Source: Paralithodes platypus
Lineage: Eukaryota > Arthropoda > Malacostraca > Decapoda > Lithodidae
Direction of reading: 5' to 3'
Length of the DNA: 64,000 bases
Assembly: GCA_032716605.1 (NCBI GenBank)
Contig: CM064569.1
Coordinates: 10,233,180 to 10,297,179 of the forward strand
A model generated the notes under the pieces. The model worked only from the letters and a program-made list of their open reading frames with translations, made no database searches and was not told where the DNA came from. Both the position numbers and the translations under genes were made by a program. Each line of letters begins with the position of its first letter. Position 1 is the first letter of the stretch. Below, in pieces: positions 1-10,737 of this stretch.

Positions 1-1
1 A

Positions 2-2460
2 ACCCGTACGCCAGCCACAGTGCCCCTACCACCACCACCACCACCACCAGCCGCCCCTGGCCCGGCTGCCCCTGCCGCCCCTGCTGCCCCTGCCGCCCCT
101 GCCGCCCCTGCCCAAGGAACAGGGAAGGGGAAGGGGAAGGGGAAAGGGAGAGGGAAAGCGACTGGGAAAGCGGCTGCTGGCCCTGCTGGCCCTGGTGTCC
201 TGCCGGCCCTGCTGCCCCTGTTGCCCCTGCTGCCCCTGCCGCCCATGCCGCCCCTGCCCAAGGAGCAGAGAGAAGGGCGACAGGCACCACCATCATCTTG
301 CCATCAAGGCCACGCACCACTGCTGCCCCTGCCGCCGCCCCTGCCGCCGCCCCTGCCGCCGCCCCTGCCACCGCCTCTGCTGTTCCTGTCCATAAGACTC
401 CCGCACGTGCAAAAGTGACCCGGAAAACTCTGACACCATCAAAGTATGCCGCCCTGCTGTTTGATGGTGATTCGCAGGACATTGGCAGCCCGGGTTTCAA
501 CGACGAAGCCCTAGCACGGGACCAAGGGTGGGGGGATTTGGGAGTGGACAGTGGGAGTGAGTCCGACGTCGGTGACGAAAATGAGGAAGGGCATCGTCTG
601 TCAAGTGAAGAGGAGGGTGATGATGATGAAGTGTTGTATCGCGACCATGGAAGCGATATTTTAGACGATGAAGCAGACGCAGACGACATTCCGATCCCTG
701 AGCTGCCTTCGTTCGATTGGTCTGACGGGGTCAATTTTGTACCTGACGTGCCCCAGTTCAATCCTGGGATGTCAGGAACAACTGACGACTGGCCCTGTGA
801 CGATCAAGCGAACGAAAGCGACTTCTTCCTCGTTTTTTTCGACATGGAGGTAATGACGTACATCGTTGCCCAAACAAACGCCTACTACAGGTGGGTGTTT
901 GGCAGATTGGACGTCCTTTCTCCAAAAGCGAGAATACGAGGCTGGGTGGATACGACTGTGGAAAAATGTATGACGTTCTTTGCCTTGTTGTTCCTCATGC
1001 CTCTGATCAAGAAGCATGTGTTGCAACACTATTGGAAGCACGACCCTCTCATCGCCACCCCAACTTTCAATAAGTTCATGACTCGTGACAGATTTTTGTT
1101 GCTGCTAAGATTTATGCACTTTGCAGACAACGAAAATCCTAACAGGATTGACAGGATATGGAAAGTTCGGGATGTGTTCACCATGTTGTTGGAGAGGTAT
1201 AGGAAATACTTTTACCCCTTCCTCAATTTGGTGATTGATGAGTCGCTCGTGCTCTTCAAAGGACGTCTTGTTTTCAAGCAGTATATCCCCTTGAAAAGGC
1301 ATAGGTTCGGAATCAAGCTCTTCGTTTTGTGTGACTGCGAAACTGGAATAGTGCTCGACATGATCGTGTACACAGGCACTGACATTGACATACCGAAAGC
1401 TGCTGCCAATGACCCCATGGGCATGTCAGGTGCCATCGTCAGGAAAATGTTGGCACCTTACCTGGGCAAAGGCCACATCATCTACACTGACAACTGGTAT
1501 ACTTCTCCTGCTCTCTGCCAGTTTCTTCATGACAACCAAACGGGATCATGTGGGACTGTCAGAAAGACAAGAAAGTTTATGCCAAAGTTCACAGGTGATG
1601 TCATTCCTCTCACAGATGCCTCCTCCAGTGACACACCTTCAGAAGACGACCTGGCCCAGGAACACCGCGAGAGGCATGTGCGAAGAAGGCGACGAAAGGG
1701 GCAGAAATTCAAGCAGCTCGAGAAGTGTGGGAAACTGATAGCCCTGAAGTGGAAGGATAAGCGAGACGTCCACCTGCTTTCCACCGTCCACACAGGTGCC
1801 CAGGTGGATTCTGGCAAAATCCACTACCGAACCAGGAAGACAATCTACAAGCCCGACATGGTAGTGGACTACACTAAAAACATGCGCCTGGTGGACAAGT
1901 CTGACTGTCAGCTGTCAGGCGTTGAGTGTCTGAGGAAGACTGTGAAGTGGTATCACAAGCTCTTCCTCCACCTAGTTGATATAACGATGCTGAACGCCTA
2001 CAACTTGTGGTTGGTGAAAAAGGATATGGCCCCAAACCAGAAGCTGAAATTCCGGGAGTTCGTGTACAACGTCTCATACCAACTCCTGGAGAAGTATGGC
2101 ACCACCACTCACAGACGTACGGCATGGCGTGGGGATCACGTTCCTGACCGCATCCAGCTGGGTGTCGAAACACACTACCCCATCAACACTGAGATGCTTG
2201 GCACTCGTCACAGGCAGGCGCAGTGCACCGTCTGCAGCTCCAGTGTCAGGAAACCCCATGTCACGAAAAGAGTCACCTCAATGTGCGCCGAGTGCAAAGT
2301 TCCACTCTGCCTGGGTGACTGCTTCAGGGACTACCACACCTTCAAGAATTATTGTATGTCGCCCTGCCCTGCCCTGCCCTGGACTCGCCCCGTGCCCTGC
2401 CCTGGACTCGCCCCCTGCCCCGCCCTGTCCTGGACTCACGCCCTACCTTACCTGACCTGA
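2..2460 (+). pseudogene. piggyBac-like transposase, frameshifted copy
   Basis: DDE_Tnp_1_7-type transposase. The aspartates corresponding to the piggyBac catalytic triad are in IDESL (codon 1237-1239), YTDNWYTS (1489-1491) and LVDKSD (1894-1896). A C-terminal cysteine-rich domain follows, with C-x2-C pairs and a final CFRDYH. Two lesions distinguish it from copy 2. A single base is missing near 199 in the Ala/Pro-rich N-terminal region, so the protein is read first in frame 2 and then in frame 1. The stop after FKNY is changed (TGA to TGT at about 2353), which adds about 36 residues read from the Pro/Cys-coding minisatellite. The frame-1 part from 298 is 720 codons and otherwise open. A shortened product starting at Met 298 is possible but would lack the N-terminal region. 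Confidence 0.9.
2355..2455 (+). repeat. GC-rich minisatellite at the transposase 3' end
   Basis: Imperfect tandem units of roughly 20-25 bp built from CCTGCCCTGGACTCGCCCC. The same array follows the stop codon of copy 2 (57340-57450) with a different unit arrangement. In copy 1 it is translated because the stop codon is lost. Confidence 0.75.
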
Positions 2461-2699
2461 CCTAATTGATCACGCTACCTCATAATGTAACATATATATT
2501 ATGTAATGTATAAGTTCCAAAGATGTCCCTGTGATATAGCTTTTACATTATATAATTGTATGTTTCATTATTTAGTTTATAAGTTTCAAAGATTTACATG
2601 TAATATGCCTTATTTTTTTAGTATATCAATATATATGTTTGTTATTAGCCAAAGTAATGTGTATATAATTATTTTCTTACCTCAAATGAATTGTACACA

Positions 2700-2719
2700 A
2701 ATAAATATGTTTCAATAAA
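2700..2719 (+). promoter_or_regulatory. Polyadenylation signals (two AATAAA)
   Basis: Two AATAAA hexamers at 2700-2705 and 2714-2719, about 250 bp after the transposase stop and just before an A-rich run. The same pair is present in copy 2 at 57707-57724. This fits the 3' end of the transposase transcript. Confidence 0.55.
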
Positions 2720-2775
2720 TCCTGTCAAACCTACTAAGATAATAAAATAAAACAATACAAAAAAAGAAAAGAAAA

Positions 2776-2859
2776 CAAGGTCATGTCATTGTATTCTTAC
2801 AATATGATATATTCTATGAATATTTCATATTGTTTGAATACAATGGCATGATCTTGTAA
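2776..2859. repeat. Imperfect hairpin in piggyBac 3' region
   Basis: Arms of about 38 nt: the left arm begins acaaggtcatgtcattgtat and the right arm ends atacaatggcatgatcttgt, its near-perfect reverse complement. Conserved in copy 2 at about 57778-57861, so it belongs to the transposon. Confidence 0.8.
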
Positions 2860-2911
2860 AAAAAAATTTATCAAAAATTTTCTAGACAATATAAAACCTT
2901 CCCCATAACCC

Positions 2912-2992
2912 CCTCCTGGATTCGATCCCACTACCCTACGACACTTTGAGTTTTCCAGTCCGCGACCTTACCAACCATGCCACAGGAGCTCA
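2912..2992 (-). repeat. tRNA-like (SINE-type) block inside piggyBac 3' region
   Basis: Read on the minus strand, it has an A-box-like TGGCATGGTTGG and, about 50 nt later, a B-box-like GGGATCGAATCC, the internal RNA polymerase III promoter layout of tRNA-derived SINEs. It is present at the equivalent place in copy 2 (about 57917-57997), so it was captured before the copies diverged. It does not fold as a clean tRNA gene and is not called as one. Confidence 0.5.
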
Positions 2993-3053
2993 TACCAAAT
3001 ATCACTCAAAACTTCGTGTCTACAATCGAAATGACAATATACAAAAAAAAATG

Positions 3054-3100
3054 AATTATCCCACCAATTTACGTTTGTAAATTGATGGGATTATCAATTA
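3054..3100. repeat. Short hairpin
   Basis: Arms aattatcccaccaatttac and gtaaattgatgggattatca around a 4-nt loop. Also present in copy 2 at about 58050-58105. Role unknown. Confidence 0.65.
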
Positions 3101-3984
3101 TATCATGCCAAGGTTTATAAAAGTTTGTCTCTGTCAAGAATTAGTAATTATATAACTTTATTCTGTCAAAAATTGCCCAAACACTCAGCAAAATTGCCCC
3201 TCTCAGTGCGACTCCACTCATTTTCACACGGTCAAGCGGTGACCCTTGCCGCTCCTTGATGCTCCAGCTACAGCAGCTCTGTCTGGGAACAAAATTTGTA
3301 TAAATACAATAATGGATAAAATACTCTTCACAAATACATTTGTATTGTATAATATTGTAAATAAAAATGAATAATAACTGTGTGGGTGTCGAAAATTGCT
3401 CAACCAGCTTTCTTATGTCTCGCCTACGCGCGTATATTGGATTATACATAGTCATGACTGTCATACAAATAATTGCAGTAGGTCTCGAATATACATTTAG
3501 ATTGCATATTACTTGGAAATAAATAAGTAAACGTTTCTCTGGTGGCAATCTACCCTTTCGCAAGTGTAAGGAGACACCATTCTATATTTAGCCCTTTATC
3601 ACAAAAGGCAATCTGCCTGTGTTTACTCACCACCGTCGCTGGTGGTCTATAATATAGTACTTTATTTACAGTCAATGGCCTACATGTTTCTGTGGTACTT
3701 CACATGTGTCTAAAATGCAATGTCTGCTTGCATAAAAATGCAATTCTGAAGTCCATTTATACGTACGACATACGCATGTCTCAGTTTCTCTCTCTCTCTC
3801 TCCATTCCTGACTCATGTTATTGTAGACCTGTTGGTGGCAACGAACACCAGCCATCTGGTAGACATAAGGTTCAAAATACCAAGACATCAATACGCCTCG
3901 GGCGCCTCCACAATTATCACAAAGCTGGTTATCTATCTAGAGATCTGCCTGACTTCCATCTCTCCACGACTCACTCACTCACTC

Positions 3985-4625
3985 ACTGCACCCCTGCATG
4001 CCTCCCTCCCACCCACCCACCCCCAACCCACCCTTTCAGGCTTCCATCTGCTAGAAACACATTCACAATTTGCGTAAATATCGCATCAATTGGGCTATAT
4101 GCGGTATATTCCTTGTTATATGGGACGCCTACATATGTACACGTCTTTATTATAGCATGACAGTGCTCTAAATACAAGATTTACGTGATATTTATGGCAT
4201 AACACACCCTCTCCCCCTTTCATTCCCAGCACAACTCACTCACACCTTGTTTCACGCATAGAAACTCATTGATAATGAGCGTAAATATCGCATGAATTGG
4301 TCTATATGCGGTATATATTTTGATATATGGCACGTATACATACGTACAAGTCTGTATTATAGCATGACAGTGCTCTACGTACAAGATATACGTGATATTT
4401 ATGGTGTAACACACCCTCTCCCCCTTTCATTCCCAGCACAACTCACTCACACCTAGGTTCACGCATAGAAACTCATTGATAATGTGCGTAAATATCGCAT
4501 GAATTGGTCTATATGCGGTATATATTTTGATATATGGCACGTATACATACGTACAAGTCTGTATTATAGCATGACAGTGCTCTACGTACAAGATATACGT
4601 GATATGTATGGCGTAAACCACACTC
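3985..4625. repeat. Subterminal tandem repeat, 207-bp unit, about three copies
   Basis: Units begin near 4210 (ctctccccctttcattccca) and repeat at a 207-bp spacing, with a more diverged unit at 3985-4205. Each contains a conserved cgcatgaattggtctatatg segment and a TATACGTGATAT-type end. Short parallel reading frames of 64 codons occur on the minus strand in each unit, but they only reflect the repetition. Copy 2 has the same array at 59000-59635. Confidence 0.85.
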
Positions 4626-5117
4626 TCAGCTCATAAATTGCCGCCAAACCTCCAACACATCTTCATTCCCGCCTAAAAATTATCTTATAATTCCCTTATA
4701 TATTGCAATTTTTGGTCACTATGAGGCATATTCATTGTTATATGGGTGGCCTACACACGTATACATACTCTAAATAGCCTAAAAGGGCTCAAAAAAGGAG
4801 ATATACGTGATAATACGCGGTAACCCACCCCCTCCTCCCTCTCCTTCTATCCCCTGGGCGCGTGAAAATTCGGCAGGGAAATCTCGCCGCTCGATGACAA
4901 TCTAGCCGCGCGGTGCTCCACATTTTTCAACTACGGACCGTTCCCCTACCCCCCCCAGACATTTTTGGGGGGATCAAATATATATGGGCCGATGCACGCA
5001 AACATTCCCTACACGATGATGTACTTTTTATCGAAATTGGCAATAGGTCCCAAAATCATCATAGGTGCGCACAGTCTTACCCTGTAGAAAACCCCCTGTG
5101 CGCCGCGGAGAGGTTAA

Positions 5118-6060
5118 GGCGGTTGAGCACACCCAGCTTCTGGGAGGCTGCCTTAGCGAGACTGGTAATATGGTCTTTCCAAGTGAGAGCAGAAGAAAAA
5201 GAGACACCGAGAACATTGAGGGAAGATGAAGGGTTGATTTTTGTATTGTTGAAGAATAAGGGATAGTCCTCAGGAGGTTCCTGACAGGTAGTAAGATGGA
5301 TAAATTGAGTTTTGGAAGCATTAAATGTAACAAGGTTTTCTCTATCCCAATTGGAAATAGTAACTAGATCAGAAAATAAGCATTGTATGGCTTCATTACT
5401 TTTACTTTTGAGGGACTGCTGGCTGGGGCGTTCTTGTAAACTAATTGAGTGGTGTAAAGTAGAGTCGTCTGCATATGAATGGATGGGACTAGATGTACAG
5501 TTGAGAACATCAGCCGCCCGGCTGGCTCAGTTGATAGCGTGCCTGATTCCCATCTTGAAGGTCTCGCGTTCAATCCCCGCTCAGATTGAAAAGTTTTTCT
5601 GGGATATAGCCGGCGGTTACCATCTCCCCATGAGCAAGGGGGATGGGTAATGGTCTCTGGTAGACTAAAGAAAGCCAATCGCTTGTGAATCCTCGAAGGA
5701 GGAGATACGGGCGCTATATAAGTAACCAGAAGATAATTATTATTATTATTATTATTATGAAAATTAGAAAGAGAATAGGAGATAGGACAGAACCCTGAGG
5801 AACACCGGAGTTGATAGGATGAGGAATTGAGCGATGGCCGTCCACAACCACAGTTATGGAACAGTCGGAAAGGAAATTAGAGACAAAGGCACAGATGGAG
5901 GGACAGAAACCGAAGGAATGCAGTTTGGAAATTAAAGATTTGTGCCAGACTCTATCAAAGGCCTTCATATATCTAGTGCAACAGAAAAAGTCTCACCGAA
6001 GTCCCGAAAGATGGATGACCAAGAGTTAATAAGTTTACAGGGATACGGTTCGCAAAATTT
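5118..6060 (-). pseudogene. Jockey-type LINE reverse transcriptase remnant
   Basis: Reading the minus strand from 6060 down gives reverse transcriptase motifs in order: SWSSIFRDFGETFSVALDI, an in-frame stop, KAFDRVWHKSLISKL, the SGVPQGSVLSPILFLIFI block, SYADDSTLH near 5468, then LGVSFSSALTWKDHITSLAK up to LGVLNRL at 5118. The order and wording match the RT of Jockey-group LINEs common in decapods. The frame is interrupted by a SINE between SPILFLIFI and the YADD box, by the stop, and by the piggyBac copy 1, which removes everything 3' of LGVLNRL. No endonuclease part is visible upstream of 6060. Confidence 0.85.
5515..5757 (+). mobile_element. tRNA-derived SINE inserted in the Jockey LINE
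   Basis: The head has A-box-like ggctcagttgatagcgtg and B-box-like gtctcgcgttcaatcccc, resembling a tRNA-Gly, followed by an unrelated body and a 3' tail of (ATT)n at 5735-5757. It sits between the LIFI and YADD codons of the LINE RT, so it arrived after that LINE. The microsatellite tail hides the target duplication. Confidence 0.7.
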
Positions 6061-6839
6061 ATTGAAAATTGTTTACAACAAAGCCATGTTGTCTCATACA
6101 CTTTCTTCTATTTCTTTCCAATGTCTCTTTACTTGACTTTTGTCTAAGTCTTATACATAAACGTATACTTGCTAGAGTATGTTAAGCTGCACCTACGAAA
6201 AACTAAATTTAAATCGTAAACTGCATTAGGGGGTACCCCGGGTTGGGGCTAATGTCGCACAATCGGGAGGTTGTAACATTATGAATTATATTATGTCTCC
6301 CATATGAAACAATGTTATGGATCCACATGCGCATAGTATTCACACTAAAGGCATTGTAAGAAATTAACAACCAGAAAATATGTATAAACAACTACATTCC
6401 AATGAACCAACCAGTTTATTGAGGAAGAAAGGAGGGAGCCACCACAAACGGCACACCTTCACTTTTGGAGCTCTCTCGCGGGTTAAGCCTAGTTCACATC
6501 AAGGTCCATAGATACATCAGGTCAACCCTCGCACAGCTCAGTGACGTCACACTGTTGTACCAAATGAAAGAAAGAGAGAACACGCTCGCCGCTCTGCCTA
6601 GCTCCGCCCCCTAACAGCTGCGAGACGTTGTAAAGGCTTATCCCTCACACAGTCCACACAATATCTGGACTGTGATCCCTCAATACCTTCACCTTCCCGC
6701 CTATACACTGTCACAAGCTTATAATACTTTGTATATTTGTTAACCCGGTCCAATCATTTTCATATCAAATGTAGGCTATTACTATATTACTATTATAATA
6801 TTATAATATTATATTTAGCATATACAAAATGGGAAAACT

Positions 6840-7198
6840 ATTTTATTTTATTTTTTTATTTATTTTTGTTTTTCTATATTCCAACTACTCCCTCTCGGGA
6901 ATAGGCTGAGAGCCTGTATATTCCACCGCTCAACACGGTGAAGCCCGTGAGGTCTTGTTCCAGTCTGGGGAGTGAGACATGCGAAGCATCCATCATGGCT
7001 CGAAGCAGCTCCATCTCTGAAGCGGCTGGTTGCTTCGCTCAAGTGCTTCACCGTCTCACCCTCCAGACTCAGACCCTCACTCTCAGAACGCCACCTATTG
7101 AGCAGTGAACTCACTAGGCATTGTCCCCCTGTAACATATTTTGAATATGGGAATATTCATACAGTGTTATTTAATCAGGGAACAATGAGGGTATTTAT
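6840..7198 (-). mobile_element. SINE family A copy (poly-A tailed)
   Basis: Minus-strand copy with a T-rich tail at 6840-6875, then the family core including ggcgttctgagagtgagggt and the 5' segment ending accctcattgttccctgatt. Other copies are at 24396-24800, 33735-34053 and 46483-46808. No autonomous partner is identified. Confidence 0.8.
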
Positions 7199-7379
7199 AG
7201 GTATTGGTTATTGTTCTAATTTCTTCTTACAACTAGGTTGCACAAAGCGGGATAAGGATTTCACAAAATTCGGTACACACTTATTTTATTAATATATACA
7301 TGTGTCTATTAAAGTTAAATTATGAAGATTTGGACTTAGAGCACTGACAAGACCTGCGTCCAGTATCATCGTAAGATTC

Positions 7380-7505
7380 CGTAAGGTTATTATGAAGAAC
7401 ATTGGACAGGTTACAAAACAATAATAACATAATAACATAATAGAAGTGAGTACACAAAGCCTGTTGGCCCATACAAGCCAGATCCCTCTCACACCTAACT
7501 CATCT
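7380..7505 (-). mobile_element. CR1-like LINE 3' fragment
   Basis: On the minus strand it reads gtgtgagagggatctggctt then ttgtatgggccaacaggc, ending in a TTATTATG-rich tail. The same block follows a readable LINE ORF2 C-terminus at 48187-48400, which identifies it as a LINE 3' end. Confidence 0.6.
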
Positions 7506-7929
7506 CGTACTTATGCCTTTCTAGTTTGATGTTGAAGCTCTCAAAATTAGCCATATAAATATATCTCAAATTTAGCCTTATAAATACATATCAAAATTAG
7601 CCTTATACATACAGTACATGGTCAGTAAATTGGTAGATAAATTGTAATATTAACAAATGCAAACTATTAAGGATAGGGAAGATTAATGCAAATGCAAAAT
7701 ATAAACTAGCTAATATGAAATTATAAAACTCAGAATGTGAGAAAAAGCTATGTGTGTTTGTTGGCAATGATTTAAAACATAGAAAACAGTGTAATGTATT
7801 AGCGTTCGTAACAATGCAAACATGATTTTCTGGTTCATTTCAGGGAGTGTGATTAACAGAATTGTTGATGATATCTTAAAACTTGACTTGTTATTAGTGA
7901 TAAACCATATGGATTATGCAGTTCAAGTT

Positions 7930-8105
7930 TGGTGATATTATTACAAAATGGACATTGATTCTTTGGAGCGAGCACATAGCAGAATTACACACAATTTCCA
8001 TAATATTAGAAATCTGACATATGACAATGGTTAAGGTGTCAATAATCTGTGTGTGATAACCCGGGTTCGAATCCTGGCGGATCACATATATGATTTCATT
8101 AATTT
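7930..8105 (+). mobile_element. Diverged SINE family B copy
   Basis: Contains a B-box ggttcgaatcctgg at 8053 followed by cacatatatgatttcattaa, matching the tail of SINE family B (45640-45990). The A-box side is degenerate. Confidence 0.5.
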
Positions 8106-8159
8106 CATTGGAGGAGTTTGGTGGTGTGGTGAAATTGATATAAATGATTAATATGAAAA

Positions 8160-8268
8160 CAGTTTGAAGAACTTAGAACATAAGAACATAAGAAAGCGGG
8201 AGTCTGCAGAAAGGGATCTGCCGTGTGTGGGCCAGTCGGCTCTCTGCAGATTCAAGTGTTCGTATGTT
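8160..8268. repeat. LINE-tail-like inverted fragment
   Basis: The core gatctgccgtgtgtgggcca and cggctctctgcaga match the LINE 3' tail at 48330-48375. The outer parts (gaacataagaacataag and tatgttctta) are inverted copies of each other. Confidence 0.45.
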
Positions 8269-8446
8269 CTTATAAATACACCTCATAATTAGTCTTATAA
8301 AAACACCATATAATAAGTCCCAACAATTATTTCACACTTATTTCATTAACTTAGACATTATAGATTTAGTTTTTCTTGGATCATTGGCATTCATGTTTCT
8401 GTTCAAAATTCTTATTCTAAATAACATTCGAGATTTTACAAACAAA

Positions 8447-8644
8447 CTAATCACTTCCCATGGCAAAATGTTTGCCGCAGATTCTTGCACATTGTGGAGT
8501 AACTCTGTTTTTTTTACCACATAATGTAGTCCATTTGGCCCTCAGTTGTTCATCTTTGGGAAATAGATGGAATGATACATTTCCTTGTTTAATTAATACA
8601 GACTTGCACCCAACAACTTCACAGTATAACGGCATTTTGTTCAC
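8447..8644 (-). pseudogene. THAP-domain exon of P-like transposase 1
   Basis: The N-terminal 65 residues read as a THAP zinc finger: Met-Pro start context, C-x4-C in YCEVVGC, the FHLFPKDEQLRAKW segment, and a C-x2-H pair in CGKHF. This C2CH module is the DNA-binding domain of P transposases and THAP9. The frame hits TAG right after GSD, and the following residues FVCKISNVI are again stopped, so the gene is dead. It lies about 240 bp inside the right inverted repeat and points inward, the usual P-element arrangement. Either of the two first Met codons (8644 or 8635) could be the start. Confidence 0.82.
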
Positions 8645-8994
8645 TTACAATAGCAGAGCTACACTGTCACACGGCATTATGGTCACTATGTATTATAAAA
8701 TATCGAAGTTATACTTTCACGGCACGAAGATATAGAAAACGGAGGATGCTGCTCCAACGGCTGTGATTTTGAGAATGAGCGGGAAGAAACTGGTGACCCC
8801 TTCACCCTTCAACGCTCTGACGTCATACGCGCGGATAGGGAGTTTGAGCAACCCCGTGGGTTGACCTGATGTATCTATGGACCTTGGTTCACATGAGCCG
8901 TTTTCCGTGCCGATTTTCGGCCCGTACAAAAAAATATATCAACCTGGACATAAGTTGTAAGTGGTGTCACTTACAGAACGTAGTGTGAACCGGG

Positions 8995-10737
8995 AAGCCG
9001 TCTACCAAAATCCGGACAGGACAAGAAGTCCGTTCCTTACCCTGAACATTGAAGTGAAATATGTGTAATATTTGTATGCCTATATTCATTACATTATAGT
9101 TAATATCGAATAATATTATACGCTATATGTATAATTTTCATGGCAAGGCAAATATTAAGGCAGTTTAATTAATACGTTAACCTGTTGATCGTGTACCTGG
9201 CAGCCATCGCGGCACCACCAAACTTACCAAACTTAACACGTTGTACTGCTTCGCGCGCCTCCAGATATAGACAATAAAGATGAATAAACACCTAGATTAT
9301 AACTACAGAACAACAACATCATGTGTCTCCAATAAAATCTCGACTCCCTTCTACAGTGCATATAATTAAGCTATGTCCAGGTACCGTTGCCCACATAAGT
9401 TGTTTCTAGTCGTGATCTGATGTATGAAAAGCTGCATTTTGTGTCACCCCAAAGTCTGATAACCCACTCTCATTAAAGTGTGGTGGCACAAAATGACAAG
9501 GGGCGATCCCAGACTTTTAAATATATGCATTATATGAACAACCTTTCCTGACTATTTTTAAGAATGAAAATAAATATGCATTGCAGAATAATTATTACAA
9601 AGCAAAGAAAGACAAAATAAAAGCGAAATAGCGTAATATACCAAATATCATTAGGTATGTCAGGGACTGGAATAATCGACAACAGAACATATCGGCAATA
9701 CATTTGAATATATACAATTTAAGATGTGTTGTGACATTACATATTAGGTGAAATTATAAAACATATTTATTTGTTTAATAGTAGAGCAAGAAATATTCGC
9801 ATACATAGACATTTCAATAATTCTGAGGAGGAGTGACGGATTAATTACCGTGACGAACATTGATTTTCTGAACATGACTCTTGGTCAAGGTCACGAGGCT
9901 AGATACCCCACCCACCCACCCACCCCTCGATATATCTACGTTCCTACTGGCCCTCACGCAGCCGTGGTGCTTAGCGCGGTCGAACCTATATTTCACAAAT
10001 GTTATGATATTTATATATATGCGTGTACTGTTACTTAGTAATATTGTATTGTGTAACCTAATCAACCCGAATGATATACATTTAAGTAAGAATACACCGA
10101 CATATAATCGTGATTAGGCGCGAATGGAGTGGCACCGCGGTTGCGGCCAATGTTTATAAACAACACGCTTTAGGCCTACATATCAAGATCAATAATTAAT
10201 GATCCATCATTTCGATATTATTTTGATCTAGTTGAATTTGTAAAAAATTGTGATGACTATTCCTATAATATAATCGCTTACTTTGAGGTATTATATATAA
10301 TAACTCCGGTAGGTTATCGGCCTTCTATAGGATTATGACGCTTCTTTCGGAAATACTGAGGATATAGCTAGGTACATTTATAATTATCACATCCAAATCG
10401 ATTATTTGTATATGGATATATACACAAAGTCTTAAAACTGTTATCAAGTTCCGAAAGTCTGAATCGGGTTGAGTTTAGACTCTGTGGAAGAGCAGGGTTG
10501 AGTTGGCTTGATATTGGACACCCTTTTATGGCATTTGGGTGTGAAATACGACACCATTTCCAGTCTATCGGAGATAGTGATGGTAAAGGAAAATGCGGTA
10601 AAAGTAAATTACATAGTAGGCTTTTACCAATGAATTGCGAATGCATTTTTGTTTAATTATCAGTTTACTAATTATATGAATTAACCACTAGAGTGACTAA
10701 ACACTCGTAATTCAATGATGCGCAATATATTTCCATT
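8995..10737. other. AT-rich region, no gene seen
   Basis: No convincing reading frame on either strand; short ORFs here lack recognisable motifs. A (CCCA)n stretch lies at 9908-9930. The final 13 bp form the left target duplication of the LINE that follows. Confidence 0.5.

Larger units (their letters stand above)
1..5113 (+). mobile_element. piggyBac-like DNA transposon, copy 1 (5' end outside window)
   Basis: This is the 3' part of a piggyBac-like element. Its sequence runs parallel to 54880-60132 of copy 2 nearly base for base, and both copies stop matching at the same point, immediately before a TTAA (5114-5117 here, 60133-60136 there). TTAA target choice is a hallmark of the piggyBac superfamily. 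Inside it are a broken transposase gene, a 3' minisatellite, polyadenylation signals, two hairpins, a tRNA-like block and a 207-bp tandem repeat. The flank beyond TTAA is a Jockey-type LINE, whereas the flank of copy 2 is a MITE, so the two copies are separate insertions. The 5' terminus lies before the window start. Confidence 0.92.
6500..8886 (-). mobile_element. P-element-like transposon 1 (internally deleted)
   Basis: The ends are perfect inverted repeats of about 28 bp starting CAAGGTCCATAGATACATCA (6500) and its reverse complement ending at 8886. They are flanked by an exact 8-bp duplication GTTCACAT at 6492-6499 and 8887-8894; 8-bp duplications are typical of P elements. A THAP domain lies just inside the right end on the minus strand, as expected for a P transposase N-terminus. 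The rest of the transposase is missing. The interior holds a SINE (6840-7198), a LINE 3' fragment (7380-7505) and other repeats, so this copy is non-autonomous. Confidence 0.85.
6484..8990. mobile_element. Small MITE with GTTCACA-type ends, split by a P-like element
   Basis: Removing the P-like element (6500-8886 plus one target copy) leaves about 110 bp bounded by AAGCCTAGTTCACATGAGCC at 6485 and, inverted, GGCTTCCCGGTTCACACTAC near 8990. The same end motif occurs at 13705-13742 beside the second P-like element. The element type is not assigned. Confidence 0.45.

Noticed and set aside
3983..4621. Three similar 64-codon minus-strand ORFs
   Set aside because: They repeat because the 207-bp DNA unit repeats. 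No start context or family similarity; the same occurs in copy 2.
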